A DNA stretch of 64,000 nt from NCBI RefSeq assembly GCF_046115515.1, contig NZ_CP175953.1. One strand, given 5' to 3'. Of this stretch, positions 26,092 through 36,025 are shown one piece after another. The notes under the pieces are model-generated. The model did not search any database, was not told the origin of the DNA, and saw only the letters and a program-made list of their open reading frames with translations. Both the position numbers and the translations under genes were made by a program. Origin of the DNA: Gracilimonas sp017641085. GTDB lineage: Bacteria > Bacteroidota > Rhodothermia > Balneolales > Balneolaceae. Position 1 is the stretch's first letter. The number at the start of each line of letters is the position of its first letter.

Positions 26092-26655
26092 ATGACAGAA
26101 CTATTCACTCAGCCAATTCCCTGGTATGTGGCCGGCCCGCTTATAGGCCTGATGCTTCCGCTGCTTTGGGTTATTGGAAACAAAACTTTTGGAATATCAT
26201 CCAGCTTCCGGCATGCTTGTGCATCCATGGTTCCTTCTAAGGTGGAATATTTTAATTACGACTGGATTAAAGAAGGCGCCTGGAATCTGAAACTCGTAGC
26301 CGGAGTGTTAATCGGTGGAGTAATTGCCGGATTTACCAACGGCGGAGATTACACCGTTCAAATTTCCGAAGCTACCAAATCAGAACTCACAGCTTTGGGC
26401 ATCAGTAACTTCACCAGTTTGATTCCCCTCGAAATCTTTAATTGGTCGAATATTGTAAGTCCGGCCGGTTTTGTATTGATGATTTTAGGCGGCTTTCTCG
26501 TTGGCTTTGGGGCACGTTATGCGGGCGGATGTACTTCCGGCCATGCCATTACAGGCTTGGCTACCCTACAAAAAGCCTCTTTGATTGCCGTTATCGGTTT
26601 CTTTATCGGTGGGTTGATAACAACCTATGCCATTCTACCACTCATTCTAAATTAA
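26092..26655 (+). CDS. YeeE/YedE-type sulfur-compound transporter, first half
   Basis: 187 residues, mostly hydrophobic, with about five membrane helices. The conserved motif GFGARYAGGCTSGHAITG carries the family Cys that relays thiosulfate or persulfide sulfur through the channel. Long YeeE (TsuA) proteins carry two such halves in one chain; here they are two adjacent genes with a 10-base gap. The following persulfide dioxygenase, TauE exporter and rhodanese support a role in reduced-sulfur import or detoxification. Confidence 0.88.
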   Translation: MTELFTQPIPWYVAGPLIGLMLPLLWVIGNKTFGISSSFRHACASMVPSKVEYFNYDWIKEGAWNLKLVAGVLIGGVIAGFTNGGDYTVQISEATKSELTALGISNFTSLIPLEIFNWSNIVSPAGFVLMILGGFLVGFGARYAGGCTSGHAITGLATLQKASLIAVIGFFIGGLITTYAILPLILN

Positions 26656-26665
26656 GCAGGTTATC

Positions 26666-27073
26666 ATGAGATTTATTCTATCAGGTATTGTATTTGGATT
26701 TATTCTGGTGAAATCAGAAGTGGTTTCCTGGTTCAGAATTCAGGAAATGTTCCGTTTCGATTCCATACATATGTACGGCATCATTGGACTGGCTGTAGTG
26801 GTTGGGATGATTGCCACCATGTTTATTAAAAAGTGGAATGTGAAAGATGTGAATGGAAACCCGATTTCCATCAAAGAGAAAGATAATTCTAAAACTAAAA
26901 ACTACATTATAGGCGGAACCATATTTGGCCTTGGATGGGGACTTACGGGTGCATGTCCGGGCCCCATGTATGCTTTAATCGGGAGCGGATATTTAATATT
27001 TCTGATCCCAACCTTAAGTGCTATCTTTGGCGCATTAGCATATGGATATCTGAAACCAAATCTGCCTCACTAA
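26666..27073 (+). CDS. YeeE/YedE-type sulfur-compound transporter, second half (DUF6691-like)
   Basis: 135 residues with about four membrane helices. The conserved motif GWGLTGACPGPMYALIG includes the second family Cys. It should pair with the product of the preceding gene to form the complete transporter. 16 bases separate it from the persulfide dioxygenase gene, which indicates one operon. Confidence 0.88.
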   Translation: MRFILSGIVFGFILVKSEVVSWFRIQEMFRFDSIHMYGIIGLAVVVGMIATMFIKKWNVKDVNGNPISIKEKDNSKTKNYIIGGTIFGLGWGLTGACPGPMYALIGSGYLIFLIPTLSAIFGALAYGYLKPNLPH

Positions 27074-27089
27074 ATTAATACGAAGCTTT

Positions 27090-28519
27090 ATGTTTTTTCA
27101 GCAAATATTTGAAGAGAAATTAGCACAATACGCCTACCTGATCGGTTGTCAGCGTACCGGCGAAGCCATTATTATTGATCCAATGAGGGACGTGGACCGT
27201 TATAAGGAGCTCGCCATGCAGAACAACCTCAAACTGGTAGCTGCAGCAGAAACTCACATTCATGCCGATTATTTGTCCGGCTTACGCGAACTTGCCGAGC
27301 AAGGCCTTACCGTGTACGCCTCAGACGAAGGCGATAAGGACTGGAAATACGAGTGGCTCATGGGTAGTGATTACGATCACAAGCTATTGAAAGACGGCGA
27401 TGAGTTTTCGATAGGCAATATCAAATTTACGACGGTGTATAGTCCCGGGCACACACCTGAGCACGTCAGCTACCTGGTAACCGATGGTGCTGCCACCGAT
27501 GAACCCATGGGGATTCTATCCGGGGACTTTGTGTTTGTAGGTGATGTAGGCCGACCTGATCTGCTCGAATCAGCAGCGGGGCAGAAGGGAGCGATGAAGA
27601 GCTCAGCCAAAGTGCTGTATCAATCACTACAGAGATTTAAGGAAATGCCGGAATATCTGCAGCTTGGCCGGGACACGGAGCCGGAAGTGCCTGTGGTAAA
27701 GCACTGGGAGCCGTGCCGGAATCAACGGTTGGATATGAGCAGCGTTTTAACGGTTCCATCCGGGCTGCAATCAGCGAGCAGGAGTTTGTGGATTATATTC
27801 TGGACGGACAGCCGGAACCACCGCTCTATTTCGCACGCATGAAGCGCGATAACAAAAAAGGGCCCAAAGTTCTGGGCGAAATGCCACACCCGGAACACAT
27901 CTCCGTTGAAAAAATGATTGGTGATGTGCGGCTTGATAACGCGGTTATTGTAGATACACGAAACCGCACAGAGTTTATGAATAAGCATATTCAGGGAGCA
28001 TTGCTTTCACCCATGAATAAGCAGTTCAACACCATTGTTGGCTCATATGTGAATGAAGATGAAGACATCTACCTGATCATTGAGCAGGATAAAGTGGAAG
28101 AGGCGGTAAAAGATCTGATCCGTATTGGTCTGGATAATGTGAAAGGGTATGCAACCCCGGAACAGCTTCAGGAGTTTTCTGAAAAAGGCGGTGAGCTTTT
28201 TACCACTGAAACCATTGACTTCGAAAAAGCAGAAGAATACCTGGCAACAGGAGAGGCAAACCTTCTGGATGTTCGTAAGAAATCCGAGTTTGATGAAGGC
28301 CATCATCCTGAAGCCATGAACATCGCCCATACAAGGCTGCTGGAAAGGCTCGATGAAGTCCCGAACGACAAACCAATCATGGTTCATTGTAAGTCAGGTG
28401 CACGGGCATCGGCAGCATCTGCCATGCTTGAAAGAGCCGACTATGCGGTGAAATACATTGACGACATGGTTGAACCATGGTTAGAGAAGAATAACTGGAC
28501 AACTGCAGAGGCTAACTAA
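27090..28519 (+). pseudogene. CstB-like persulfide dioxygenase-rhodanese fusion, split by a one-base frameshift
   Basis: Two overlapping frames make one protein of about 476 residues. Frame 1 (27090 to about 27665) gives the metallo-beta-lactamase domain: ETHIHADYLSG (His56, His58, Asp60), the metal-ligand motif SPGHTPEHVSY and GDFVFVGDVGRPDL. After Leu192 the reading must shift to give WPGHGAGSACGKALGAVPES, which continues into frame 2. Frame 2 carries a rhodanese domain without Cys (VDTRNRTEF to LIIEQDK) and a second one with the active loop HCKSGAR. This order matches CstB, which oxidises persulfide and forms thiosulfate. The whole span is one base short of 477 codons, so one base is missing near 27664. 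It is either a true disruption or a sequencing error in a short T run. Confidence 0.85.
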
Positions 28520-29271
28520 TGTGGTTAGCCTGGTGCGGGGCCTTACTTATTGGAATATCACTTGGACTGCTTGGTTCGGGCGGGTCAATCCTTACCGTTC
28601 CGGTGCTCATCTACCTTGTAGGTGAGCCCGAAAAGCTGGCTATCGCTGAATCGTTAGGGATTGTGGCAGCTATCAGCTTTATAGGTTCTATCCCTTATGT
28701 GATAAAAAAAGAAGTTCACTGGGTAAGTCTGATCTTCTTCGGCATCCCCGGCATGATTGGTACTTATGGCGGAGCTTCTCTTTCCCAATACATCTCCGGA
28801 AATACGCAGCTGATGATTTTTGCCGGAGTGATGATCATTGCCGCTTTCATGATGATCAGGGAAAGAACAAAAATTTCGTACAAGAAACCGGCATCCATTC
28901 CGAAGTGGGTGTTAGTTATCGAAGGGTTAGCCGTGGGGGTGTTAACCGGCTTGGTTGGGGTTGGGGGAGGATTCCTTATTATCCCGGCGCTGGTACTCAT
29001 AGGCGGGCTTTCGATGCGTGTGGCCGTAGGAACCAGCCTTTTGATTATTACCCTCAAAAGCATCCTGGGCTTCTACAAATACATAGATGTGTTAGCGATG
29101 GAAGGCCTGGGCATGAACTGGGAGCTGATCGGAGTGTTCAGTCTCATTGGAATAGCCGGAAGCTTTGTGGGGAATAAAATCAGCCAAAAAGTTCCCCAGA
29201 AACAACTTAAAACCGGTTTTGGTTATTTCCTTATGGTGATGGGAGCCTATATCATTTACACGAATTTTTAA
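28519..29271 (+). CDS. TauE/SafE-family sulfite/organosulfonate exporter
   Basis: 250 residues with eight or so membrane helices arranged in two repeats (LLGSGGSILTVPVLIYLVG and GLVGVGGGFLIIPALVLIGG). Such proteins export sulfite or related anions. The ATG shares one base with the stop of the persulfide dioxygenase (TAATG), so it is translationally coupled. A tauE gene follows cstB in the Staphylococcus cst operon too, which strengthens the sulfide-detoxification reading. Confidence 0.88.
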   Translation: MWLAWCGALLIGISLGLLGSGGSILTVPVLIYLVGEPEKLAIAESLGIVAAISFIGSIPYVIKKEVHWVSLIFFGIPGMIGTYGGASLSQYISGNTQLMIFAGVMIIAAFMMIRERTKISYKKPASIPKWVLVIEGLAVGVLTGLVGVGGGFLIIPALVLIGGLSMRVAVGTSLLIITLKSILGFYKYIDVLAMEGLGMNWELIGVFSLIGIAGSFVGNKISQKVPQKQLKTGFGYFLMVMGAYIIYTNF

Positions 29272-29288
29272 TAATAACAGGATCAATT

Positions 29289-29687
29289 ATGAAGACAGTT
29301 ATAACCGTTTTAGCTGTAGTAGCTTTAGCCGTGGTACTATTCATTAGTTTTAACTCAAAGAAAGCCGGCCCGGACAATTCGACACTACAACCTGAGTCCT
29401 TCAAACAAAAGCATCAGGAGACGCCGGGCGTAGTCATTGATGTACGCACAAAAGATGAATTCAACAGCGGTCATCTTGCCTTGGCAGATCATAACTTTGA
29501 TTTGCTGAACGGAGATTTCCAATCTAAGCTGGATAGCCTGGACAAGAACGAAACCTACTATCTTTACTGCCGCTCAGGTAATCGAAGTGGACAAGCTACC
29601 CGGCTGATGAAAGAAAACGGTTTCGAAAAGGTGTATAACATTGGTGGCTTTAGTACACTTGCCAATTCCGGATTGGAAGTGAATTAG
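29289..29687 (+). CDS. Exported or membrane-anchored single-domain rhodanese
   Basis: 132 residues. A hydrophobic N-terminus (residues 1-24) should anchor or export it. The rhodanese domain follows (VIDVRTKDEFNSGHL). The active loop is CRSGNRSG, with Cys able to carry a persulfide, and the C-terminal VYNIGGFSTLANSG matches the family. It is the last gene of the sulfur operon, 17 bases after the exporter, and probably passes sulfane sulfur in the periplasm. Confidence 0.88.
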   Translation: MKTVITVLAVVALAVVLFISFNSKKAGPDNSTLQPESFKQKHQETPGVVIDVRTKDEFNSGHLALADHNFDLLNGDFQSKLDSLDKNETYYLYCRSGNRSGQATRLMKENGFEKVYNIGGFSTLANSGLEVN

Positions 29688-29849
29688 ATTGGCAAAGGGT
29701 CATCCATCACCCCGTTTCTGCTTCGACCTATGCATTTCGGGCTTTAGAAGGAAAACGGAATGATGGATCTTCCTTACAAACCATCATTCGGCTCGGTTAA
29801 AGTAAGCTCAATTCCTGAAAAAATGGAGAGCCGGGTGATGGTGGAGCTA

Positions 29850-30419
29850 CTATTTCAGCTCTTTATACCTAAAACAATCCACCGTATGATCCATCACCAG
29901 TCCACAAGCCTGCATGTGAGCGTACATAATGGTGCTACCGGTAAACTTGAATCCCCGTTTTTTTAAATCTTTAGCCAAAGCATCGGATTCTTTAGTGGTA
30001 GCAGGTACTTCTTTCATGCTTTTCCAGTGATTGATAATCGGTTCACCCCCAACAAAACCCCAGATATAGTTGTCGAAACTGCCGAACTCTTCCTGTATTT
30101 CAAGAAAGTACTGCGCGTTGGTCACGGCCGACCTCACCTTTAACTTGTTGCGGATAATGCCTTCAAACCGGAGCAGATCCTGAATTTTTTCTTCATCGAA
30201 CCGGGCGACTTTTTCCGGGTTGAAATCCGCAAATGCCTGCTGGTAACCATCTCGTCTTTTAAGGATGGTTGACCAGCTTAAACCGGCCTGAGCTCCTTCC
30301 AGAATCAGGAACTCAAAATGGGTTTTATCATCATGAACCGGAACACCCCATTCCTCGTCATGATAGGTTACGTATTCATCGAATTGATCTTCAGCCCATC
30401 CACAGCGTTTTACACTCAT
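29850..30419 (-). CDS. tag: DNA-3-methyladenine glycosylase I
   Basis: 189 residues, the usual length. It removes 3-methyladenine from alkylated DNA. RCGWA with the zinc Cys near the N-terminus, YHDEEWGVPVHDD, the helix-hairpin-helix-like LLRFEGIIRNKLKVRS, and the C-terminal zinc ligands (MQACGLVMDHTVDCFR) are all visible. It is a single gene, convergent with the sulfur operon. Confidence 0.94.
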   Translation of the reverse strand: MSVKRCGWAEDQFDEYVTYHDEEWGVPVHDDKTHFEFLILEGAQAGLSWSTILKRRDGYQQAFADFNPEKVARFDEEKIQDLLRFEGIIRNKLKVRSAVTNAQYFLEIQEEFGSFDNYIWGFVGGEPIINHWKSMKEVPATTKESDALAKDLKKRGFKFTGSTIMYAHMQACGLVMDHTVDCFRYKELK

Positions 30420-30529
30420 TGCATGTATATTTAGTGTTGCGTTAAGTTTTAAGAAATTATAAAAGAGTTTATTTATTTCTACCTTAACTATTTAATCACT
30501 CACTCACTCATTTCAAACTTTTATTATTT

Positions 30530-33331
30530 ATGCATTGGAAAGAAACTGTCCGTGATCTTGCTGAAAGCAGCGGGATCAGCCAAAGCTTATCAAAGAGAGT
30601 TATTAACCTCACCGAGATTTTGGAGGAAATCGCCGTCCGGCAACATGGCGAAGAGTTAGTTGAAAAACTCGGAAGGCTCCCCCTTGAAAGTGTAAATGCC
30701 CTGGATGAAGGAGATGAGGAAGCACTTAAATCCCTTCAGAAAGAAATGAGCGGGATGTCGCTGCAGGAAATCAAGGAAGTGCTGCGCATGTACACCACCT
30801 TTTTTCATCTTGTGAACTCGCTGGAGCAATACGAAATCAGCAGGGTAAACCGAAGCCGGGAGTTTGAGGAAACCCCGGAATCGCCCCGAAAGGAGAGTAT
30901 TGCCGAAGCGGTGTACAGGCTGAAGGAAGAGGGATGCAGCTACGAAGAGGCCCTGGATGTTTTTCAACAGATGGATATACAGCCTACTATCACGGCGCAC
31001 CCAACTGAAGCGCGCAGAAGAAGTGTTTTGCTGAAACAGCAGGAGCTGGCTTCGATGATTTCACGATTGGGAGACAGTGACATCACCCCGGACGAGAAAA
31101 TTGATTTGCGACGCGAGATCCTGAATGTGCTGAATCTGCTTCTGTTGACAGATGAAGTCCGAGCGGAACGCTTATCGGTAGAGGATGAGGTGGAGAACGG
31201 GTTGTTCTATTTTACGCATTCCATCTGGGATTCCATTCCAATTTTATACCGGGATATTCGACAGGCATTTGATACCTATTACAATGAACGCCCGGAAGTC
31301 CCTATCGTGCTGAAATATCGCTCCTGGATTGGAAGCGACAGAGACGGAAATCCGAACGTGACCTCAAGCGTAACCTGGGAAACGGTTATTCAGCAGCGCC
31401 GAACTGTGCTGAGTAAGTTTTTAAAAGATCTGAATGAGCTACGAAGATATCTGAGCGTTTCCAATAAGCAGGGAACCGTTTCTGATGCACTTAAAGAATC
31501 CCTGAAAGAAGACGAGAAGGAATTCCCGATTTCTGAGCGGATCAGTCGCCGTTATGTTCATGAGCTGTATCGCCGCAAGGTGGTTCATGTCATGGAGAAG
31601 GTTCAGTATCTGTTGGATGCCCTTGACGGAGATAAGAAAGATATTCTGGAAAAATCTCAGAAATATACTGCGTCGGAGTTTATAGCTGACCTGGAGCTGA
31701 TTAAAGAAAGCCTGGTCGAAAATGGCCTGCCCGGACTTTCTCAGCAGGGCAAACTTCAGGATATGATCATCCGCGCCAGAACCTTTGGGTTTCATTTAAG
31801 TGCTTTGGATATCCGACAGCACAGTAGCTTGCATGAAGAAACAGTGGCGGAGCTGCTTTCTCAGGCTAACGTGGTTGAGAAATACGGTGAACTCGGCGAA
31901 GATGAAAAAATAGATATTTTGGTTCAGGAGCTTTCGAATCCCCGCCCGCTCAGCCCTATTAAGAGTGAACGCTCGGAAATAGCCAGCCGGGTAATGACGG
32001 TGTTTGAGGAAATTGGTGATATGCTGTCGCTGAACCCTGACACATTTGGTAGTTACATCATCAGTATGACGCATGGTATCAGCGATATGCTGGAAGTGAT
32101 GCTGATTGCAAAAGAATCAGGATTATGGAGCCTCACAAAAGGAGAGGTTGACAGCCAGCTGGATATTGTTCCGCTTTTTGAGACCATTGAAGATCTCGAA
32201 AATAGTGCGGACTTGATGGGGCAAATGTACGAACACGACCTTTTTGCCCGGCATCTGAAATCAAGGGATAACTTCCAGGAAATTATGCTGGGTTATTCTG
32301 ACAGCAACAAAGACGGTGGTTACTGGATGGCCAACTGGGCATTGAATAAGGCTCAGTATGAACTTGGAACGGTTTGCCGTAAACATGAAGTTGATTTCAG
32401 GTTATTTCACGGAAGGGGAGGAACTGTTGGCCGGGGCGGAGGTCAGTCGAACCAGGCCATTGTAGCCATGCCGGCGGTTGCCAATAATGGGCGTATTCGT
32501 TTTACGGAGCAGGGCGAGGTGATTTCGTTCAGGTATATGTTATCATCGATCACCCATCGGCACCTTGAGCAAATTGTGAATGCCATGACCAAAGTAACGA
32601 TGGCGCAATATTCTGAGGCGCCCGGTTACTTATCCGGCAAGGCAGAGGAACGTGAAATTATCGAGACCCTGGCCGCATCTTCGATGAAAGCATACCGAAA
32701 CCTGATTGACGATCCGGATTTCTGGAATTGGTATTCCGGAATCACCCCGATTGAACACATTGGCAAGTTACCGATAGCCTCCCGTCCGGTATCACGAGGA
32801 TCATCGGATTCCATGACTTTTGATACCCTGAGAGCCATTCCATGGGTATTTGCCTGGACTCAGGTACGCTATAATACTCCGGGTTGGTACGGCATAGCAG
32901 AAGGGCTGGAAGCTGCTAAAGAGAAGAATAGTCAGGCATTGGAAGTCCTGAAAAAATGGAACAAGGAGTGGACATTTTTCCGGACGGTGTTGAACAACTC
33001 ACAGCGGGAAATGGCCCGAACGCATTTGCCAACTTCAGATTTATACAATACCAAGCCTTCAAAATTCCATAAACTTTTAATTGAAAATTTCGAAAGAGCA
33101 GAAGATTGGGTCACCTCCATAACAGGTTATGAAAACATACTGGATCATAATAAAGTGATTCAGAATTCGATATTGTTTAGAAACCCATTTACCTATCCGC
33201 TCAATATTATTCAGGCAGAATTGTTATCAAGATGGAAGGATGCGGATGAGAAGGAACAAAAAGAAGAACTGACAGAGGTTTTATTCCTGAACATTAACGG
33301 AATTGCCGCTGCAATGCAGAGTACCGGCTAA
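30530..33331 (+). CDS. ppc: Phosphoenolpyruvate carboxylase
   Basis: 933 residues, the bacterial size. It carboxylates PEP to oxaloacetate and refills the TCA cycle. The catalytic His157 is in TAHPTEARRRS. GYSDSNKDGGYW and FHGRGGTVGRGGG form the active-site loops. The C-terminal NTG of plant-type enzymes is replaced by AAMQSTG. It is a single gene with its own promoter region after tag. Confidence 0.96.
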   Translation: MHWKETVRDLAESSGISQSLSKRVINLTEILEEIAVRQHGEELVEKLGRLPLESVNALDEGDEEALKSLQKEMSGMSLQEIKEVLRMYTTFFHLVNSLEQYEISRVNRSREFEETPESPRKESIAEAVYRLKEEGCSYEEALDVFQQMDIQPTITAHPTEARRRSVLLKQQELASMISRLGDSDITPDEKIDLRREILNVLNLLLLTDEVRAERLSVEDEVENGLFYFTHSIWDSIPILYRDIRQAFDTYYNERPEVPIVLKYRSWIGSDRDGNPNVTSSVTWETVIQQRRTVLSKFLKDLNELRRYLSVSNKQGTVSDALKESLKEDEKEFPISERISRRYVHELYRRKVVHVMEKVQYLLDALDGDKKDILEKSQKYTASEFIADLELIKESLVENGLPGLSQQGKLQDMIIRARTFGFHLSALDIRQHSSLHEETVAELLSQANVVEKYGELGEDEKIDILVQELSNPRPLSPIKSERSEIASRVMTVFEEIGDMLSLNPDTFGSYIISMTHGISDMLEVMLIAKESGLWSLTKGEVDSQLDIVPLFETIEDLENSADLMGQMYEHDLFARHLKSRDNFQEIMLGYSDSNKDGGYWMANWALNKAQYELGTVCRKHEVDFRLFHGRGGTVGRGGGQSNQAIVAMPAVANNGRIRFTEQGEVISFRYMLSSITHRHLEQIVNAMTKVTMAQYSEAPGYLSGKAEEREIIETLAASSMKAYRNLIDDPDFWNWYSGITPIEHIGKLPIASRPVSRGSSDSMTFDTLRAIPWVFAWTQVRYNTPGWYGIAEGLEAAKEKNSQALEVLKKWNKEWTFFRTVLNNSQREMARTHLPTSDLYNTKPSKFHKLLIENFERAEDWVTSITGYENILDHNKVIQNSILFRNPFTYPLNIIQAELLSRWKDADEKEQKEELTEVLFLNINGIAAAMQSTG

Positions 33332-33399
33332 AGGTTACTAAAAAAATAATTAACGCAGGGCGCTCTGTTATTTAACCCGAAACGTGTTATTTTAAGAGT

Positions 33400-34491
33400 A
33401 TGATGAACGAGATAATTTCAAGCACCAATATCACAGTACATCCAACGGAACAAAGCCGCATTCATGAGGTTGATTTTAATAACCTTGTGTTCGGTAAGAA
33501 GTTTTCGGACCATATGTTCGAAATGAAGTTTTCAGAAGGCGAGTGGAATGAGCCTGTGATTAAACCTTTTGGGACTTTTGAAGTTACCCCGGCCTCTAAC
33601 GTGCTACATTACGGGCAGGCTGTTTTTGAAGGGATGAAGGCATTTTATGTGGATGAAAACACGGTGAACATTTATCGCCCGGAAACGCATCACGAACGGT
33701 TCAATCATTCCTGTCGCAGAATGTGTATCCCGGAAACCAGTTACGAGACTTTTATTGATGCTCTGGAAACACTGATTCGCTTAGATCATCAATGGGTGCC
33801 CAAGAAAAACGGTACGGCGCTATACATCAGGCCGTTTATTTTTGCTTCAGACAACCTGCTTGCCGCCCGTTCATCCGATAAATTTACGTACCAGATTATT
33901 ACCTCACCGGTTGGCGCCTATTACGCAGAAGGCTTTAACCCCGTTTCACTGACCACACCCGAAAAATATGTACGTGCGGTTGTAGGCGGAACCGGAAATG
34001 TAAAAACGGCCGGAAATTACGCCGCCAGTTTTCTTCCGGCTCAAAAGGCCAAAGAAAAAGGCTTTACACAGGTACTCTGGTTAGACGCCAAAGAGCAGAA
34101 ATATATTGAGGAAGTGGGGACTATGAACATTCACTTCCTGATTGGCGACACATTGATTACTCCGGGACTTAATGGTTCTATCCTTCCAGGTGTTACCCGC
34201 CGTTCGGTGATTGCTTTAGCCAAAGAATGGGGCTACAACGTTGAAGAACGCAAGATTTCAATTGATGAGGTTTTTGAGGCCTATGAGGACGGAAGCCTGA
34301 AAGAAGTTTTTGGTTCAGGTACCGCAGCGGTTGTATCTCCGGTTGGCCTGATTGAGCACAATGGAAAAACTATAGAGCTGGATCGGGAGAAGCCCGGCGA
34401 ATTTGCCCAGAAATGCTTCAACGAAATTACCGATATCCAGTACGGTCGAAAAGATGATCAGTTTGGCTGGGTGCATCCTGTAAACATTTAG
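33400..34491 (+). CDS. ilvE: Branched-chain amino acid aminotransferase
   Basis: 363 residues, class IV PLP enzyme of the long BCAT2-like type. Lys202 in GGTGNVKTAGNYAAS binds PLP. FEGMKAF, EEVGTMNIHF and GSGTAAVVSPVG are family motifs. It catalyses the last step of leucine, isoleucine and valine synthesis, or the first of their breakdown. Two ATG codons stand in tandem at the start. The fluoride-channel gene begins two bases after its stop codon, so they are probably cotranscribed. Confidence 0.93.
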   Translation: MMNEIISSTNITVHPTEQSRIHEVDFNNLVFGKKFSDHMFEMKFSEGEWNEPVIKPFGTFEVTPASNVLHYGQAVFEGMKAFYVDENTVNIYRPETHHERFNHSCRRMCIPETSYETFIDALETLIRLDHQWVPKKNGTALYIRPFIFASDNLLAARSSDKFTYQIITSPVGAYYAEGFNPVSLTTPEKYVRAVVGGTGNVKTAGNYAASFLPAQKAKEKGFTQVLWLDAKEQKYIEEVGTMNIHFLIGDTLITPGLNGSILPGVTRRSVIALAKEWGYNVEERKISIDEVFEAYEDGSLKEVFGSGTAAVVSPVGLIEHNGKTIELDREKPGEFAQKCFNEITDIQYGRKDDQFGWVHPVNI

Positions 34492-34492
34492 G

Positions 34493-34882
34493 ATGAATAT
34501 AGACTGGGTTAAGGTTTTAGCAGTAGGCACCGGCGGGTTTGTCGGAGCGGCTGCCCGGTATCTGCTTTCCTTGTTTACCCAATCCCAATTTCCGGACAGT
34601 TCATTTCCATATGGTACGGCATTGGTGAATCTGCTGGGGTGTCTTCTGATTGGTTTCTTAGCCGGGTTGTTCGAAATGAAGTCATGGGTTAATCCGGAGT
34701 TCCGGCTGTTTATATTTGTGGGGATTCTCGGCGGCTTTACGACCTTTTCTACCTTTTCCCACGAAACTTTTCTGCTGTGGGAAAACAGTAAGCTTCTGCT
34801 GAGTTTCTTGAATCTTGGGCTTCAGGTAGTGTTAGGTCTCTTCTTTGTTTGGCTGGGTTATCAAGTAGTCAGGCTTTTCTAA
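34493..34882 (+). CDS. crcB: Fluoride channel CrcB/Fluc
   Basis: 129 residues with four membrane helices. The signatures are GGFVGAAARYLLS, FPYGTALVNLLGCLLIGFLAG (the conserved Asn), and GGFTTFSTFSHE lining the pore. As a dual-topology dimer it exports fluoride. No fluoride riboswitch is visible, since the gene lies one base after ilvE. Its end overlaps the convergent dehydrogenase gene by four bases. Confidence 0.93.
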   Translation: MNIDWVKVLAVGTGGFVGAAARYLLSLFTQSQFPDSSFPYGTALVNLLGCLLIGFLAGLFEMKSWVNPEFRLFIFVGILGGFTTFSTFSHETFLLWENSKLLLSFLNLGLQVVLGLFFVWLGYQVVRLF

Positions 34883-35808
34883 TATCCCTTTTCCCGATCC
34901 ACTTCATACAACATATCCATACCGGATAAAGCACGTTTATAATTCTCAATGATCACTTCGGCCGCTTCTTTGGCTGGAGTTATGGCCGCAATATGAGGGG
35001 TGATCATGATATTATCCCGGTTCCAAAAGGGATGGTTCTCCGGCAACGGCTCTGTTTCAAAAACATCCAGGCAGGCTCCCTCAAGGTTATCGGTATCCAA
35101 AGCGTAGATCAAATCTTCTTCCACCAAATGACTTCCTCTGCCCACGTTAATCAGGTAGCCGGGTTTCTGAAGTTTTTTAAACACTTCAAGATCCAGGATT
35201 CCTTCCGTCTCATCAGTAAGAGGTAGCAAGTTGACCAGGATTTTCGTTTGCCCCAGAAAGTCATCGAGTTCTTTATTTCCGGCAAAAGATTGCAAACCCT
35301 CAAGGTCTTTTTTTGAAAGCGACCAGCTATTCACGATATATCCTTGTTGCAACAATAATGTTGCAACAGTTAATCCCATTTCTCCCATCCCCATAATTCC
35401 TATAGGGGCATGCTTTTTAGGTATAGAGCTCTGAGGCTCCCATTTTGCGGTTCTTCTTTGATCGGCATAGGTGATTGTATGCAACCGGTAATTGGTAATG
35501 GCATTCAAAATATACTCCGCCATTTGGTCTTTGAGGGAGCTTGTAATCAAACGACAAATGTTTACATCCTCAGAAAGATCTTCATCGTTTAATAAGTGAT
35601 TGACCCCGGCGCCCAGCGAAGATACTGCCCGTAGGTTTGGGTAGCTGTCGAGTACATGCTTTGGATGGTTCCAGCAAACGGCAAATTGAACCCGCTCCTT
35701 ATTTTCTACACGCGGCCAGATTTCTACATCCAGGTTAGGGTCTTTTTCCAGAAGAGCTTTTTTCAGGGAAGTAAAATCTCGGTTTTTGGCTACCAGTAAA
35801 AGGGACAT
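34879..35808 (-). CDS. D-2-hydroxyacid dehydrogenase (GhrA-like glyoxylate/hydroxypyruvate reductase)
   Basis: 309 residues. The NAD(P) fold (PIGIMGMGEMGLTVATLL) sits inside the substrate domain. The catalytic Arg is in VGRGSHLVEEDL, the Glu in DVFETEPLPENHPFW and the His in ITPHIAA. The overall pattern is closest to GhrA, which reduces glyoxylate and hydroxypyruvate. The exact substrate is not certain from sequence. Confidence 0.87.
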   Translation of the reverse strand: MSLLLVAKNRDFTSLKKALLEKDPNLDVEIWPRVENKERVQFAVCWNHPKHVLDSYPNLRAVSSLGAGVNHLLNDEDLSEDVNICRLITSSLKDQMAEYILNAITNYRLHTITYADQRRTAKWEPQSSIPKKHAPIGIMGMGEMGLTVATLLLQQGYIVNSWSLSKKDLEGLQSFAGNKELDDFLGQTKILVNLLPLTDETEGILDLEVFKKLQKPGYLINVGRGSHLVEEDLIYALDTDNLEGACLDVFETEPLPENHPFWNRDNIMITPHIAAITPAKEAAEVIIENYKRALSGMDMLYEVDREKGY

Positions 35809-35871
35809 GAATCTGCTTATTGATTATTGAACGTAAAGATAGCGATTAGGGGATTGTTTTGTAAGGTGAAT

Positions 35872-36025
35872 GAATGACGACCAACGACCAACGACCAATG
35901 ACCAATGACTAATGACCAATGACCAATGACCAATGACCAAAAACTAATAACGAATAACGAATAACGAATAACGAATAACGAATAACGAATAACGAATAAC
36001 GATTAACGATTAACGATTAACGAAT
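35872..36025. repeat. Heptamer tandem array (about 22 units)
   Basis: Strictly seven-base steps: GACCAAC twice, then variants of GACCAAT, then AACGAAT six times, then AACGATT three times. The word changes gradually along the array while the period holds. The right end runs into the last codons of the Nudix gene. No spacers are present, so it is not a CRISPR array. Confidence 0.9.

Noticed and set aside
29688..29849. Possible structured element between the rhodanese and tag genes
   Set aside because: Only a loose complement (CCATCACCCCG versus CGGGTGATGG) is visible; it could act as a terminator but has no T-run, so I did not call it.
35872..36025. CRISPR array
   Set aside because: The seven-base unit has no spacers and no cas genes are present. 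The 242-base lipoprotein array is a gene array, also not CRISPR.
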